Assembly (NCBI GenBank): GCA_947650365.1
Contig: OX393555.1
Coordinates: 9,850,840 to 9,914,839 of the forward strand
Reading direction: 5' to 3'
Length of the DNA: 64,000 bases
Source: Chamaelirium japonicum
Taxonomy: Eukaryota; Streptophyta; Magnoliopsida; Liliales; Melanthiaceae
Shown here: in pieces, positions 1-12,188 of the stretch
Position numbering within the stretch: the stretch's first letter is position 1
Layout of the letters: each line of letters opens with the position of its first letter
Program-made: the position numbers and the translations under genes
Notes under the pieces: model-generated
Database searches by the model: none
What the model saw: the letters and a program-made list of their open reading frames with translations, nothing else
What the model was told of the DNA's origin: nothing

Positions 1-459
1 CTTACGAGAGACGGCTCTCTATTCTGCTCCACCAAACACGTACTGACGGGGTGTTTGGCATGAAGAACAATTGTTATGCTTAATCCTCATCCAACAGAGG
101 GTATTTCTATCAATTGTCATTTATAGTATTAATTTGATGGTTCAGTGTCTGGTTGGTAGAGAAATGCATGGAGCGATAAAATCGCTTTCCCAACTCCTCA
201 GTCCACCGAAACAAACACTAGCTGTTACTTTTAAAATCTGGAACCGGGAATAGAAACGACAAGTTCCAGAACGATGCCAAACGCCCCCTAAGTCACTCCT
301 GGTTTCCACCATACATCCCATTTTTTTGGATCAAACCCCAACCCAATTAAGTCGCATCTCAAAAATATCATTGTCCCTTCGGTACAGCCTACCCCATTCG
401 AGGACATCCCAAGTAAATCTACCTTTCTCCCTTTTTCTAACACGAGCCCCGCCTCCTAT

Positions 460-640
460 TCCTTCCCCATCATTACCACCACTGTTGTCTCCAATTCTCC
501 ATCCATGGTGTTACCGCATCCTCGTCCTTCCTCATCAGAGATACCGCCTCCCCTTCCCCTTCCCCTTCCTCCTCCTTTACCATTGTCGGCATCGATGCCT
601 CCTTGCCTTCCACTTCCTTCTCCAGTGCGATGTACTCATG
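460..640. repeat. Pyrimidine-rich direct repeat, copy 1
   Basis: This CT-rich stretch (CCTTCCCCATCATTA, then an ACCACCACTGTTG-like run) recurs with substitutions at about 1665-1830. The two copies flank a copia LTR fragment. Open frames across it are low-complexity Pro/Ser/Leu strings with no domain, so it is not called coding. Bases 1-459 contain nothing I recognise. Confidence 0.5.
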
Positions 641-711
641 GAATGCAGGATGGTAATGAGATTTTTTCTTCAACTCTAATTATATAGTTAGACTAGGATA
701 AAGTAAAGGCT

Positions 712-1664
712 TGACATGATTGTGAATAGGGTGGAACCTTCAGGGACTAGGGTTCATGGCTTCCAACCGGGCCCGATCGACACACTACACAAGTGTCTCT
801 ATCAATCTTTCAGGACCCGGTTAACTTGCGTGGCCATCTAGAGTGCGACGCAAGCTGCACTCCAATCCCCCTAGACTTACTATGCTCTCTCGCATACCCC
901 TGCTCTTCACTTAGTATTGGTAATGCGATGTCCCTCAACTTGATGCCATGTGTGAACTCGAGGTGGAGAGCACCGTCAGACTCGAGTGACCATCTGACTA
1001 GGTTCCTTCCAAGTTGATCATCTCATCGCACCTCCGGTCGCTTTGGCCAAGCAAGCAGATCCAGTCAATAGCTCGACTGTTGACCACCAAGCCTGGGTTT
1101 AGTGCGGTGTATATAACACCAAGGAACGCACCTCCCAATAAGGATATGGATGTCCTGCAGGAGTGGCGTGCCAATGCAACGTCAGCCCGATAACCCAACG
1201 CATCGTGGTATTGGGTCGTGGTTAGATCTCTCACACGTTGGTGAACCAAAGTTTCCTGCAACTGGTTAGTCCACCGGTTATGATTCCTCAGGGTTTAGGA
1301 TCGATTACCCTAAGCAGAAACACGGCTATATGCACCGGTGTCTACTCACTGATCGATCTGTACACCATGTTGGTTCTGTTCAGTCACAGACACTGTGTCT
1401 GCTAATGACCATGGTGGAAAAACACATGCTTTGTCATTTCAATAGCTTAACCTGATAGGGTGACCAACCCTAATTAGAGCTGCGAACTATTTAGGCTCAT
1501 AGGACCAATCCACTGAGTCTCCCACTCAGATGGACTACTATATAGCCATGACTCTTTTAAGTCATGTATATAGAACACATACAAAGATACGCACCATAAA
1601 GCAAATATCAACTCATTTATTAATCAACCAAGTTTTTACATGCTCTAAACCACATCTTATACCA
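712..1664 (-). mobile_element. Diverged Ty1/copia LTR fragment
   Basis: The segment aligns by eye, with substitutions and small indels, to about 7913-8866 and 15636-16589, the right-hand 950 bp of the copia LTRs in this window. Shared blocks include GGTGGAACCTTCAGGGAC, the CTCCCACTCA block near 1520 and the TTTTTAC block near 1634. It lacks the first ~1.4 kb of that LTR and any internal domain next to it. It is a truncated LTR of an older copy or sister family, in the same orientation as the complete element. Confidence 0.7.
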
Positions 1665-1830
1665 CACCTTCCCCATCATTATCACCACTGTTGTCTCCAA
1701 TTCTCCATTCATGGTGTCGCCGCCTCCTCATCCTTCCTCATCAGAGCTACCGCCTCCCCTTTCCCATTGCCGGCATCAATGCCTCCTTGTCTTGTCATTC
1801 CTTCTCCATCATCATTGTCGCCTCCTCTTC
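1665..1830. repeat. Pyrimidine-rich direct repeat, copy 2
   Basis: Second copy of the block at 460-640. It begins within a few bases of the end of the copia LTR fragment, so the fragment lies between the two copies. No coding signal. Confidence 0.5.
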
Positions 1831-1876
1831 CTTCCCATCGTCGTCGCCTTTACCTCCCCTTCCACATCGTTCCCAC

Positions 1877-2424
1877 TAGGGGTGCAACTCGAGTCGGGGA
1901 ACCACCCCAAAACCAAACCAAACTAGTTCGGATTTGCTATATTGCAACCAGAACCAATCTAAATTGGGCAAACCCGAACCGTTACCCAACCCACACTAGG
2001 GTCGGGTCAGATGAGATCTCGGATCTATAGTTGGTCAAAAAAATAATGGCTATTGGTCATTTATTAGCAAGCCAGAAGCCCATCTTAAACTAGGCTTTAG
2101 TCACACATTGAGTTCTCTTAGTAGTCAGCTCAACGTTAGCAAACAACAAACAATTACTCGTGCGCTATTATGATGTAGCCCCCAAGTCCAACCCTATGGT
2201 GTAAATGGACTTATCAGATATGTGGACTATATATATGAGTTTGGTACGGTTCTTGGTCGGGTCGGGTCTACCCGAGCCCTAACCTGAAAAAAAAATGTAT
2301 TTAGTCAGGATAGCAAAATTTAGAACCAAATCAACCCATTTGGTCAAAATACCCAAACCAACCCAGCCAATTTAGGTTGGGTTGGGTTGGTTCTCGATTT
2401 TACCCAACCCAAGCTACACCCCTA
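1877..2424. mobile_element. hAT-type MITE, TAGGGGTG termini
   Basis: The 548-bp segment starts TAGGGGTGCAACTCG and ends AAGCTACACCCCTA, giving short inverted termini. It is flanked by GTTCCCAC (1869-1876) and GTTCTCAC (2425-2432), an 8-bp target duplication with one mismatch, as expected for hAT transposition. The interior is AT-rich with runs related to AACCCAACC and has no transposase. Bases 2433-2920 to its right are AT-rich and hold nothing recognised. Confidence 0.75.
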
Positions 2425-2924
2425 GTTCTCACTGGTATCTGAGGTGTATTCAACGATTTGTGTAGGGGTATATTTGGTAAAACAGTGAAGTTATACTTGT
2501 CATTTTAAAAAAATAAAAAACAAGTAAGTGAGAAACAAGTGAGAAAGGTGAGTTATTTATAGGTTTATGGGTTATTTACATGTGATTTGGTTATCCTGGC
2601 TCTCTAGGTCTTTATAGTGTATTTTCTTTACCAAAAAAAAAAATTAAAATAACACTACTCTTTGCAAAATAAAACCTGCCCCGACCGGTTAAAGGGGGCA
2701 TGGCATGCATGCAAGAAAAAGTCGTGCGGCGGATTTTGCCAAATTAATTGTGAAAATGTTATTTACATCCCAAAATTATTCTCTCTTATTCAGCTCTCCC
2801 CAGTTTCTCATTTTTGTGTGAGGTATGACCAGGATATCCCCCATTTCCTAACACACACCCATCCCCTCCGAACCTCCATATCCCCATCAGCTCATCAACG
2901 GCACGTCCGTCACTGACATAACCC

Positions 2925-3740
2925 CGATGCCTTCGATGCCAACTTCCGACGCCACCGTCTCTCCTCCTCCTTCCTACATCTTTCCCCTCCTCCCCTCCTC
3001 CTCCTCGTTTGAGCCATCGGAGCCTCCCCTCCCCCTTACTTCTCCTCTTTTTTCATCACCGGAGCCGTTGTTGCCTCCACTTCCCCTCCTCATCATCCGG
3101 CACGCTTGGTTAATTGCCGAATATTGCTCAGCATGCTCGTGGGAATGCCATGGCAGACGTGTCGGAGGGGAGGTTATGGGATATGGAGGTTCAGAGGGGA
3201 TCACATATGGAAGAAAAAAAAAAGAGGGGGGGGGGGGGGGGGGGTATTCTTGCTAAAAAAAGGAATGGTTTCCCGCCACTCGTCATCATCGGAGCTATCA
3301 TCGCCTCCCCTTCCCTCCTACTCGTCCTCTTTTTCCATAGTCAGAGTCATCGTTGCCTCCACTTCCCCTTCTCATCGCCCAATATATTTAGTTGACTGTC
3401 AAATATTGCTTAGCATGTTTGATAGCTCAGTGTTGAACATGCTCGGCACTAAACTACCAAACATATTACACAACGGGGAGGGAAAGGGGAGGCAGCAGTG
3501 ATGGAAAAGGAGGAGAAGTGGGAAGGGGAAGGGAAGGCGCCAATGTTGGAAATGGGTGTCAGAGGCACGATGTCTAAAGTGGGCAGCGGAGACATCGAGT
3601 GTATGCTGTGCCGGTCATGCCGACGTGGAGGTTATAGGATATGGAGGTTCAAAGGGGGATCAGGTATGGAAGGGGGAGGAGGATGGGGTGTGCTGATAAG
3701 AAAGAATGGTGTCATGGGGGTATTCTTGTCTTTAAAAAAT
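2925..3740. repeat. Degenerate duplicated CT/GA-rich region
   Basis: Two or three degenerate copies of one unit are visible. The block GGATATGGAGGTTCA occurs near 3179 and 3636, and an ATATTGCT/AGCATG block occurs near 3120 and 3402. A run of 19 G lies at 3226-3244. The strands are strongly purine/pyrimidine asymmetric, which produces long but meaningless open frames. No protein family is recognisable. Confidence 0.45.
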
Positions 3741-3924
3741 GGGGAATGCTTTCCATGGGACATAGGGTATAGTCATCATTTTTGGGGTGTGAATAAAATT
3801 TCCCAATAATTAACAAAGCCCTTGATCACAATGGGCACTACAAGTGTGGCCTTAACTTTGCTCCCATAACAAAAATGGCTAATAACATGTCAGTAGCACC
3901 TAGGACAGTACGATGCAGAATCAG

Positions 3925-4105
3925 CAGCCACGATGCACACGATGCCCACTATTGATGGAAGTGCCCTTGTGCATCGCGTATGCTGCTTTTGCAACGCACG
4001 ATCCTGAGCGGAATCAACGGCCACAATGAACACAATGCCCGCTATTGACGGAAGTGCCCTGTGCATCCGGTATGCTGCTTTCGCAACGCACGATCCTAAG
4101 CGCTA
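3925..4105. repeat. Tandem duplication, about 92 bp x 2
   Basis: A unit containing GATGCCCACTATTGATGG and GCAACGCACGATCCT occurs at about 3928-4014 and again at about 4020-4102 with a few substitutions. No gene is seen. Bases 4110-5420 hold unique-looking sequence with no recognised gene; an ATAAAAGG-like TATA motif at 4987 followed by a purine-rich stretch near 5030-5120 could be an old transcribed element, but nothing identifies it. Confidence 0.55.
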
Positions 4106-6194
4106 CTAGCCTGTTACAGGGCAATTTCATTACCGGAGCAGAGCCTAAACCTGTACGTCAGAGATAGCTATCCATACACTGTAAGGGATGTATGGATTCT
4201 CGAGAGGAGACGAGCCGTTGTGTATACCAGTTTAAAATCACTGCCATAATCATAATAATTATTATTCTTGATCGGTAAAATCTATAAAATAAAAAGAAAG
4301 AAAAAAGATAGGTGCATTTTGGGCGACAGAGGGCCATCTTGGGTTCGTTTGTAGCTTGGTCATGGTCTAGCTGGGCGTGACCTGAGATGTGGCTCGGGCG
4401 CTTGTCTCATAGCCAGCTAGAGTCTGATTCAATCCGAGCTCGATTCATTTCGATGACCCAGGCTAGCCCAAATAGACTCGGCCAGGATTCGTGCGGGTTC
4501 ACCATTTTAGCCAAATGGCTCGTCAGGTTCACTCCAAAGTCCAAACCAACTTTCCCCTTGAGATGGCATGTGAACTGCCTATGCCTATAACCCTATGAGC
4601 CAAATGGCTATTGCACTTGCACAAGGGAGGATGATGCCCATGGGGCCCCAATAGCCACAACTTATGCATAGTATCCTTCTCTTCAAGCTCAACAAACATC
4701 AGGACTCGACGCTCTCTTACGGCTCCCTCGTGATTATGTTGTTGAGGTTCCATCCCCATGTTGAAAGTGGTGAAACTTAATCCAATTTCGAAGCAGCACA
4801 GCACCGGATCCAGGGCGCGTCTTCAGGCAATCGGTGCCCGGTCACTGGCAAGCGCCAGGATCGGGGCCTCCTCTCGGGCTGGCGCCTAGGGCGCTAGCTC
4901 CAAGCAGTCGGGATTCAGGCCCCAGGTCGACGGCGCCCAGGGCGAAACCTGCATGGGTTGTGGGCTTTGTTTCTCGGATTTGACCCTATAAAAGGGATTT
5001 TTCTCTTTTAGGGTTATAACGAATGATTGAGACAACGACGACAGAACTTAAGCAAGAAGAAGAGATCTTCTCTATCACGTTGGAAGAGGAAGACTATTGG
5101 GATTGATCGACGGGAGATCGATCAGATCTAAACTTCATCGGAGGTGAGTTCTCTCTTGAACCTTTCTAGGGTGTTGTTTGTCAAACCTTAAAGGAAGAGG
5201 TAGATCTTGATTGGAGGAGGAAGAGGAGTCAGGTTGTACTTTGTTCCCGCTTGCCCCTTTGATAGTGAAGCCTTTTCAGAGCGATTGCTCGGAGCAAAAT
5301 CCCGTGTTTCTCTCTTGTGTTTGATTTCGTTTGCTTTGTGATTTGTGATTATTCTTCATTATCTCTGAATCGTCTCGAAATAGGGATTATTGGTACGAAC
5401 TCTCGTGGTCGAATTCCCAATATATGTGTGTGTGTGTGGGGGGGGGGGGGGGGTCTTAATCGAACCGGGCAGTTCGGATGGCAAGCACAATCCAACAAGC
5501 CAAAATCAAGACAAAGACTGGGAATTACGTGGAAAACTCCTTCTCAACGCCGAAGGGGAAAAAACCACGGGTGGGGAGAGAATGCACTATAACACTTGTG
5601 ACGGATACAATTCGCTCACCTTACCCCAATTACACCCTGAGGACCGGTCTCCCGAAATACCGACCTCTGCAGTTTCGCTCAAGCTGCCGACCGCTGCAGA
5701 CAGCGTCTAACCACAGATCGCTGCAGACAGTGCCTGACTACCGACCACTTCAGACAGTGTCTGACTACAGACCGACCTCCGTAGACAGCCGCTGACTACC
5801 GACCACTGCAGACAGTGTCTGACTACCGACCGACCTCCGCGGACAGCCTCTGACTACCGACCGCTGTAGACAGTGTCTGACTACCGATCAACCTCCGCAG
5901 CTCTGCAAATTTCAGGACGAAACGGGCAGCGTCTCCTCCAGAATTCCTCCTCGAAGGGGTAGGTCCCCTTTTATAATGGTGGGATGACAGTTGGGGCGCT
6001 CCGCACGGAGCGGGTGGATGGCGTGTCCCCGCAATGAGCTCAACCGTCGTGGTAGTGAGGACGTGGCGCGCGGTTGACACCTGGTCACTTCGGGCCAGAA
6101 ATCTCGGAGCGTAGTCAGCACCTCGTAGCCTCTGAGATTTCCGGGTTCGACTGCCGCACTGTTCCTCGGCATTTTGCATGGCCGACCGAGGGCG

Positions 6195-6537
6195 GGGGGG
6201 GTTCAGCTCGACCCCCCCTTTCCATGTCTGTTGCGCGGCCGACCGCAAGGAAGAGAAGAAAAAGGAGGGGGGGCTGTTGCACGGCCGACCCCCCCCTTCC
6301 ATGTCTATTGCGTGGCCGACCTCAAGGAAGAGAAGGAGAGGGGGGGTTGTTACGCGGCCGACCCCCCCCCCCCTCCATGTCTGTTGCACAGCCGATCTCA
6401 AGGAAGAGAAGGAGAGGAGAGGGGGGGGGGCTGTTGCACGGCCGACCCCCCCCCCCCCCCTCCATGTCTGTTGCGCGGCCGATCTCAAGGAAGAGAAGGA
6501 GAGGAGAGGGGGAGGGGCTGTTGCGCGGCCGACCCCC
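6195..6537. repeat. LTR tandem array with C and G tracts
   Basis: Units of roughly 70-80 bp repeat the order C-tract, TCCATGTCTGTTGC, GCGGCCGA, CAAGGAAGAGAAGGAGAG, G-tract. About five units lie here and about three more at 16590-16760 beyond the copia insertion; the right LTR holds about two. Tract lengths vary from unit to unit, as expected of slippage-prone homopolymers. Confidence 0.8.
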
Positions 6538-8866
6538 TGTTGGAAATAAATCCATGGTAGAGGCCCGCAGCGGAAGCAAAGTGATAGTCCGAGGACCGTA
6601 GGCGGTGTGCGTTACATATCAAAATTTTCATCGAAACGATCTACATATGCATGTATGAAACTAGCATGGCAACTACACGAACCCCTAACGACGATCTAAC
6701 GCAAAAGAACAATCTAGCATGTATGCATGTTCTAATTATGTTAGATCTATTTGTTAGAGATCATACCTGCGTGCGGAATCTTTCACCGCGACAAATTTCT
6801 TCTTTGTCGATGGAGACGGGCTACGGATCTGCTCGATATAGCTTCGGTGCGACAGCCATAACTTTCTGCTCCAAACTCCGATTGGGCTCAAATTTGGACT
6901 GCAGGTAACCAACTTCGAGACGCAACTTTTCCAACAAGTGTCACGTCGTTTGGACTTCTTTAGCTCCCGGAATTGCAGAAACAACGTTGATTTTCTGTGC
7001 AGATTCTGGACAGCAAAAGGTTGCGGGAGACGCCTTCTAGTTCACCCGATCTCACACGATGCACGGCACCTCGTCGATGGATCTCTGAGTGCCTCCATAC
7101 GACGAGCCTTCTCCTTCTACGAAACACCACGCGAGGAAGACGAGTCGCCATCCAATGGCGCAAGCGAGGGAGAGAGAGACGAGGGAGGAGATGCGAAGAG
7201 AGGAGAGGGGCTTCGGTTTCCCCATGGCTTGCATGGCCGGTCCTAGGGCTTGCCCATGCATCTAATTTCGTGCCCCCTCTCTCTCCTTCTTATATATAGG
7301 GCCGGCATATCCATATGGATAAGGACAGTATGGATAAGGATGATTGATTCAAGTCTTATCCCTATATATCTCTTCTTTATCTCTATCATTTCCTTGTTTT
7401 CGAAAACGGTCAAAACCAGCCCGTTTTTTGTGCCTCATAACTGGCCCCTTCATCGGAGGCAACAACCTCCCGAAACTAATGGGGCCGGCCTTGACCAGTC
7501 TCTCAACACTTTGGGCCGGCCCCCTTAGTGCATAGTGGCGCATGGTTTGACCAAAACGCCCTTATGCCACTAGTTGGCCATTCCTCGTGTACGAGACTTT
7601 GCAAGGCACACATAAGTGAAGTGCACCAGTGATTTCACTATTCTCTGAGGTTCCCGTAGGGTGCCCCTAGTGAAGTCAACTAGTCAACTCGCAACATGTC
7701 CCGGTGCATCGCACCCATGTGGCAAAGTCCACTTATGGCAAGGAATTGCTACATGCGTCTCTGCACTAACCTAGGGTTTCCCCTTAGTGTACACACGTAG
7801 CTACGCATCTACCGTGCACTAGTGCGAAGCACTCACAGAGCGTATGCTTGGACTTCTCGCTTCCTCTAACTACGTTCTGTGTTTCGAGGAGATGGTATAA
7901 GAACCGTACATAATGTCGATAAGGTGGAACCTTCAGGGACCAGGGTTCATGGCTTCCAACTCAGACTCGATCGACACACTACCCGAGTGTACCATCGATC
8001 CTCTGAGTCCGAGTTAACCTGCGTAGCCACCCAGAGTGCGACGCAGGCTGCACTCCAATTCCCCCGGACTTACTATGTTCTCTCTCATACCCCTGCTCTC
8101 CGCTTAGTATGGTAAACTCGCTGTCCCTCCACTTGGTGCCATGATGCAACTCGAGCAGTGGAGAATACCGTCAGACTCGAGTGCTCATATGACTCGGTTC
8201 CTTCCCGGTTGACCACATACATCGTACCTCCGATTACTCTTCCGAGCAACCGGATCCGTCACCAGTCCAACTGATGACCACCTGGCCAGGGTTTAATACG
8301 ACATAGGTCAGACCAAGGAACGCACCTCCCGTTAGGGGTGTGGATAGCCTGCAGGAGTGACACGCTGATGCAACGCCAGCCGGGTAACCCAGTACACCGT
8401 GGTTTTGGATCACTGCATCCGGATCCTCACACATTGGTGCGCCAAAGCACCACACAACTGGTTAGTCCACCAGACATGGTTCCTCAGGGTTTAGGACCGT
8501 TTTACCCTAAACAGAAACACGGTTTAGTGCACCGATGTCTGCTCATCGATCTGTGCACCGTGTTGGTTCCGTTCGGCCACAGACACTGTGCCTGGTAATG
8601 ACCGTGGTGGAGACACCTACGCTCTGTCATCCCAACAGTTTATCCTGATAGGGCGACCAACCCTTATCAGAGCTGCGAACGTATTTAGGTTACATGGGGC
8701 CAGTCCCTTGAGTCTCCCACTCAAGTGGATTACCATGTAGCCATGGCTCTCTGTTCTGTAATCAGAACACGTACTAAGGTACGTACCAATATGCAATCCT
8801 ATACTATCAACCATACAAAGCTAAACACTAGGTTTTTACGAGCTATAGACCTCACCAATTCTAACA
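6538..8866 (-). repeat. Copia LTR, left (3' LTR)
   Basis: Starts TGTTGGAAATAA and ends CCAATTCTAACA on the plus strand, with TG...CA ends in either orientation. It is the same length as the right LTR; differences are almost all transitions. It should contain the promoter and poly(A) site, but no TATA box stands out clearly. Confidence 0.95.
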
Positions 8867-8876
8867 ATCTCCCACT
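8867..8876 (-). other. Copia polypurine tract
   Basis: On the minus strand AGTGGGAGAT directly precedes the LTR start TGTTAGAATTGG. This is the usual position and composition of the plus-strand primer for copia elements and confirms the orientation. Confidence 0.8.
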
Positions 8877-9613
8877 AGGTCTAATGAGGAATAACGGTGT
8901 TGAGCTCTGTAGCTTCTACATGCTGCCCAAAAGCCTTTGCAGGAATTCCCTAAAGGAATTGACAACATTGTCTGTAGATTCCACCTCAGTACCGCTACTT
9001 GCATTTCCTCATATAACTGTCAGATCAAGTGGAGTTTGTACTTGATGGGTTTCCCCTCACGGCGGTGCCTAGTCTCCTTGGACCTTGCTTACCGCTCTTC
9101 TGTTGTAACAACAGATAACTGAGCCTCTGGTACGCGTCCCAAGTTCTCTAAGAACTTCCTAAGCCTTACCACCTGATATACTACTTCGCACGCAACAACG
9201 TGCTAAGCATCTGTGGTAGAGTCTGTGATGCACTTGCTTCATACTCTACCAATTACCGCTTCTAATCCCAAAATAAAAATAATCCCTGAAATCAATTCTC
9301 TGAAACACACATCTGACACCAAAGTCAGATCCTGTGTGTCCAATCGATATCAGGACCTGTGAAGTGCAAGCTAACTCACAATCCTTACTTAACGAGGATT
9401 TCTGAGTATACCCTTCACATCGGTCCAAAGATCTGGACCCGGGTTCGACTGAAACCGACCCATCTTCCTGCTGCGCAATAGATATCTAGCCTCTTAAAAC
9501 GAATCTGGCTAGAATCTTATCTTCATGCGTAGCCTGTGACAACAAGAGAATCTTGCTCTGGTTGTCTCGAGTTACCTTGATTCCCAGAGCATAACTCGCC
9601 TCATTAGGGTCTT

Positions 9614-9856
9614 TCACATCGAATTGTGATGACTACAAACCTTTATCGTAAATAATATTCTTACATCATTTTCAATCAGTAAAATATCGTTAACGTAAAG
9701 TACTAAATACACCCTTGTAGCTATTTCACCTTTCTTGTACCAACTTGGTTTATCCTCATTCTGATCAAATCCGTGTGAGCGGATTCCCTTGATCAAAATA
9801 GACATTCCAACCTGGATGCTTGCATCAGTCCATAAATGGACCATTGCAACTTGCAT
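9614..9856 (-). pseudogene. Copia reverse transcriptase fragment
   Basis: The 80-residue frame contains GFDQNEDKP, a YKK pair and LYVNDILLI, matching the copia RT block that normally carries the catalytic YVDD. Here the first catalytic Asp of the pair is Asn (YVND), so this RT would be inactive even if in frame. Flanking RT and RNase H sequence (about 8900-10200) is present only as short out-of-frame pieces. Confidence 0.8.
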
Positions 9857-10215
9857 TCCATATCTTCCTAACCTACTGACACAAAGCCTGAGGCTACATC
9901 ATCCATATGTCCCTTTTCAAATTCCCGTTAGGGAATAACTGTCTTGACATCCATCAACCAGATCTCCCAACTATAATGGGCTGTGATGGATTAAGAGGAT
10001 CCGTTATAGACTTAGGCATAGCTACCAGTGAGATGGTTTTGACATAGTCAATCCCTTCTCCTTTGGTAACTAATCTAGATACTTAAGTCTTAACCGGGTG
10101 CTCTTCTTATACACCTCCTACACCCTGAAGGGTGATAGTGCTATAAGTGTCAAGACTGTTCCAAGGGACATTGATGTAAGCTTGCCTCCATGGTCTTTTG
10201 TCAGTCAGAGCTGTC

Positions 10216-10479
10216 GGAAGCTCCCACTACTTCTTTGTAGCTCTAGGGATCATCCTCCTGAAACTCTGGATTAACTATCAAAGTTTCTCCATAGTATCTT
10301 TCAGGAGCTCTGATGGTCCCACAACGATGAGGTGGTGGTGGTACAAAGGAAGCTCCCACTACTTCTTCGTAGCTCTAAGGATCATCCTCCTGAAACTCTG
10401 GATTAACTATCGAAGTTTCTCCATAGTATCTTTCAGGAGCTCTGATGGTCCCACAACGATGAGGTGGTGGTGGTACAAA
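10216..10479 (-). repeat. 132-bp tandem duplication in copia pol hinge
   Basis: Two near-identical 132-bp units, 10216-10347 and 10348-10479, each encode 44 residues on minus, including RCGTIRAPERYYGE and a DDP..YEEV tail. This is the integrase-to-RT linker of copia elements. The duplication keeps frame; one unit carries an in-frame stop. Confidence 0.8.
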
Positions 10480-10904
10480 GTGAATCGTTTCTACAATACC
10501 TGGTATACTAGTTTCTTGTATCATCTACTCCCACTACGTTTTTTAAATGCGCACTCTCTACCAGTACCCAGTAGTTCACCCAGAACTACCTTACTGATAA
10601 ACTTGGGGTCTTATAATATAATCTTGATCTAGGTAGATGGTGTTCGTAGAAACGATTACCTTCCTAACCTCAAGATCATAAAACAGTCCATCTTATGCCT
10701 CCTAAGGGTAACCTACAAACAGATATACCTGGAACTACATCTCCATCTCATCCCTTTTGTCGTTTTGCACAAGTGCAGGACAACTCTATATCTCGAGACA
10801 CTATAGTGTCAGCTTTCGCTTAGACCATAGCTCTCTATAGGTCTGAGGTACTGATCTAGATGAGAGATAGTTTCAGATATAAGCTACTGTTTTAAGGTAC
10901 AACC

Positions 10905-11062
10905 CCACCAAAGGTGGGTAGTATACTTGGCAATATTCATCATACTACGGACCATGTCAAACAGAGTCCGATTCCTTCTCTCGGAGACTTCATTCTGACG
11001 TGTCATCCTTAGAGCATTTAACTGGGAGATAATCCCATACTCTCTCAGGATCCTATGGAACT
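10905..11062 (-). pseudogene. Copia integrase core fragment
   Basis: Minus-strand translation reads LREYGIISQ then QNEVSERRNRTLFDMVRSMM. This is the copia integrase core around the catalytic Glu, where the usual motif is QNGVAERRNRTL. The Glu is kept and the conserved Gly before it is replaced. Upstream core Asp residues could not be placed because the frame is lost. Confidence 0.8.
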
Positions 11063-11912
11063 CGTCCGATAGTGACTTATTTCTTCGATTAAATCGAAGA
11101 GTCTTCTATCGTCTAGACGCTCTTGGAACCATAGACGTCAAAATTAACTAACTCCAATACCTTAATGGCCCTTTTAGTTATTCTGCCTTCCAGATAACAT
11201 TCATAGGTTAGAAGGATCTCCGATGAATCTGTGAACAAAAACTCGGCCTTCTTTTACCTTTGAATTTATCTAAGGCAGAATATCTAAATCAGAGGGGTCA
11301 CAAATGGGATAGCTTCTCCGAAGGATTTAGATGAATTTAAATTAGACGCTGCAGTTGTCATGATATCTATTTCCGAATTAGGATTAAATATAAAGAGATT
11401 ATTCTGATCTATTTCTCTAGTAATGAAGCTATCTATTTAGTTTAAGATACACACCTACGGTGCTGTCTAAAACTAAAAACTTTATTTACCAAAGAGGAAA
11501 CAGAACTACATCTCTAAAAAACAAAATCCGTATTTCGGAAAAACTAAGACAATCATATCTAACAGCTTCCGCAGCGGCTTATGGCATCAGTACCTATGTT
11601 AGGATTCCTTCACTATAAAGTAGCCTTCTGCTTTCCTTGAATATCTGTAGACCAGAAGTCTACATTCCAAGAAGCATAAGAACTGCTACTAGATAGCGAC
11701 TCAACTCCTAACATCCTGAGGTCATACTCAATCTTCAAATACCCCCTATGCTCGCCACAGCGGAAATACTTCCGTCCTTGGCGTTACCAGACTTAGGATT
11801 CCACACCAGTTTCTGCACTAGAATAGTTTTCGATCTCTTATAAGTTATTCCCTTAGGTTCTTCTAAAGAAGACCTAGGTTAAGCACTAAAGGCATTTCCT
11901 TTAATCTTGATC

Positions 11913-12188
11913 TCATCCTTTGTCTCTTGGAAATCTCCTTAGAAGTTCTGCGTTTATCATCTCTAACTTGTTAAAGCTAAAGTCTCTGATAACGCCTTCA
12001 AAGGATCCAGACAAGGATGCAAGACAGACGTCTTCCACCACCTCGTCATCTGGTACCATGTCTTGGGAATCTAGTTCGTTCTGGAACTCAAAGATGTGTT
12101 CCCGAACAAGCATACCCACTGACATCTCGGTACCGACAAGTATCTTAGTGGAAAAGCGATGAGTCGACTGACTTCGCCTTCTAGACAT
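11913..12188 (-). pseudogene. Copia gag fragment (UBN2-type)
   Basis: The 91-residue frame includes GMLVREHIFEF, a DDEVVEDVCLASL block and FSFNKLEMINAELL. These match the copia gag region where VREHV, LQSLP and NKLE..PELL are conserved. The N-terminal and zinc-knuckle parts are not recognisable. The 12,200-14,240 stretch between gag and the primer site holds no coding signal I can identify; it is leader or spacer sequence. Confidence 0.72.

Noticed and set aside
1-60. Continuation of a copia LTR (CTCTCTATTCTG ... CACGTACTGA)
   Set aside because: Short resemblance to the 8749-8778 block only; too little to align and no support on the right.
326-679. 117-codon plus-strand frame
   Set aside because: Low-complexity Pro/Ser/Leu translation of pyrimidine-rich repeat DNA; no domain and a duplicate block nearby.
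5823-6488. 221-codon minus-strand frame
   Set aside because: Repetitive translation of the gypsy LTR tandem array; no protein family, and frames on both strands are open for the same compositional reason.
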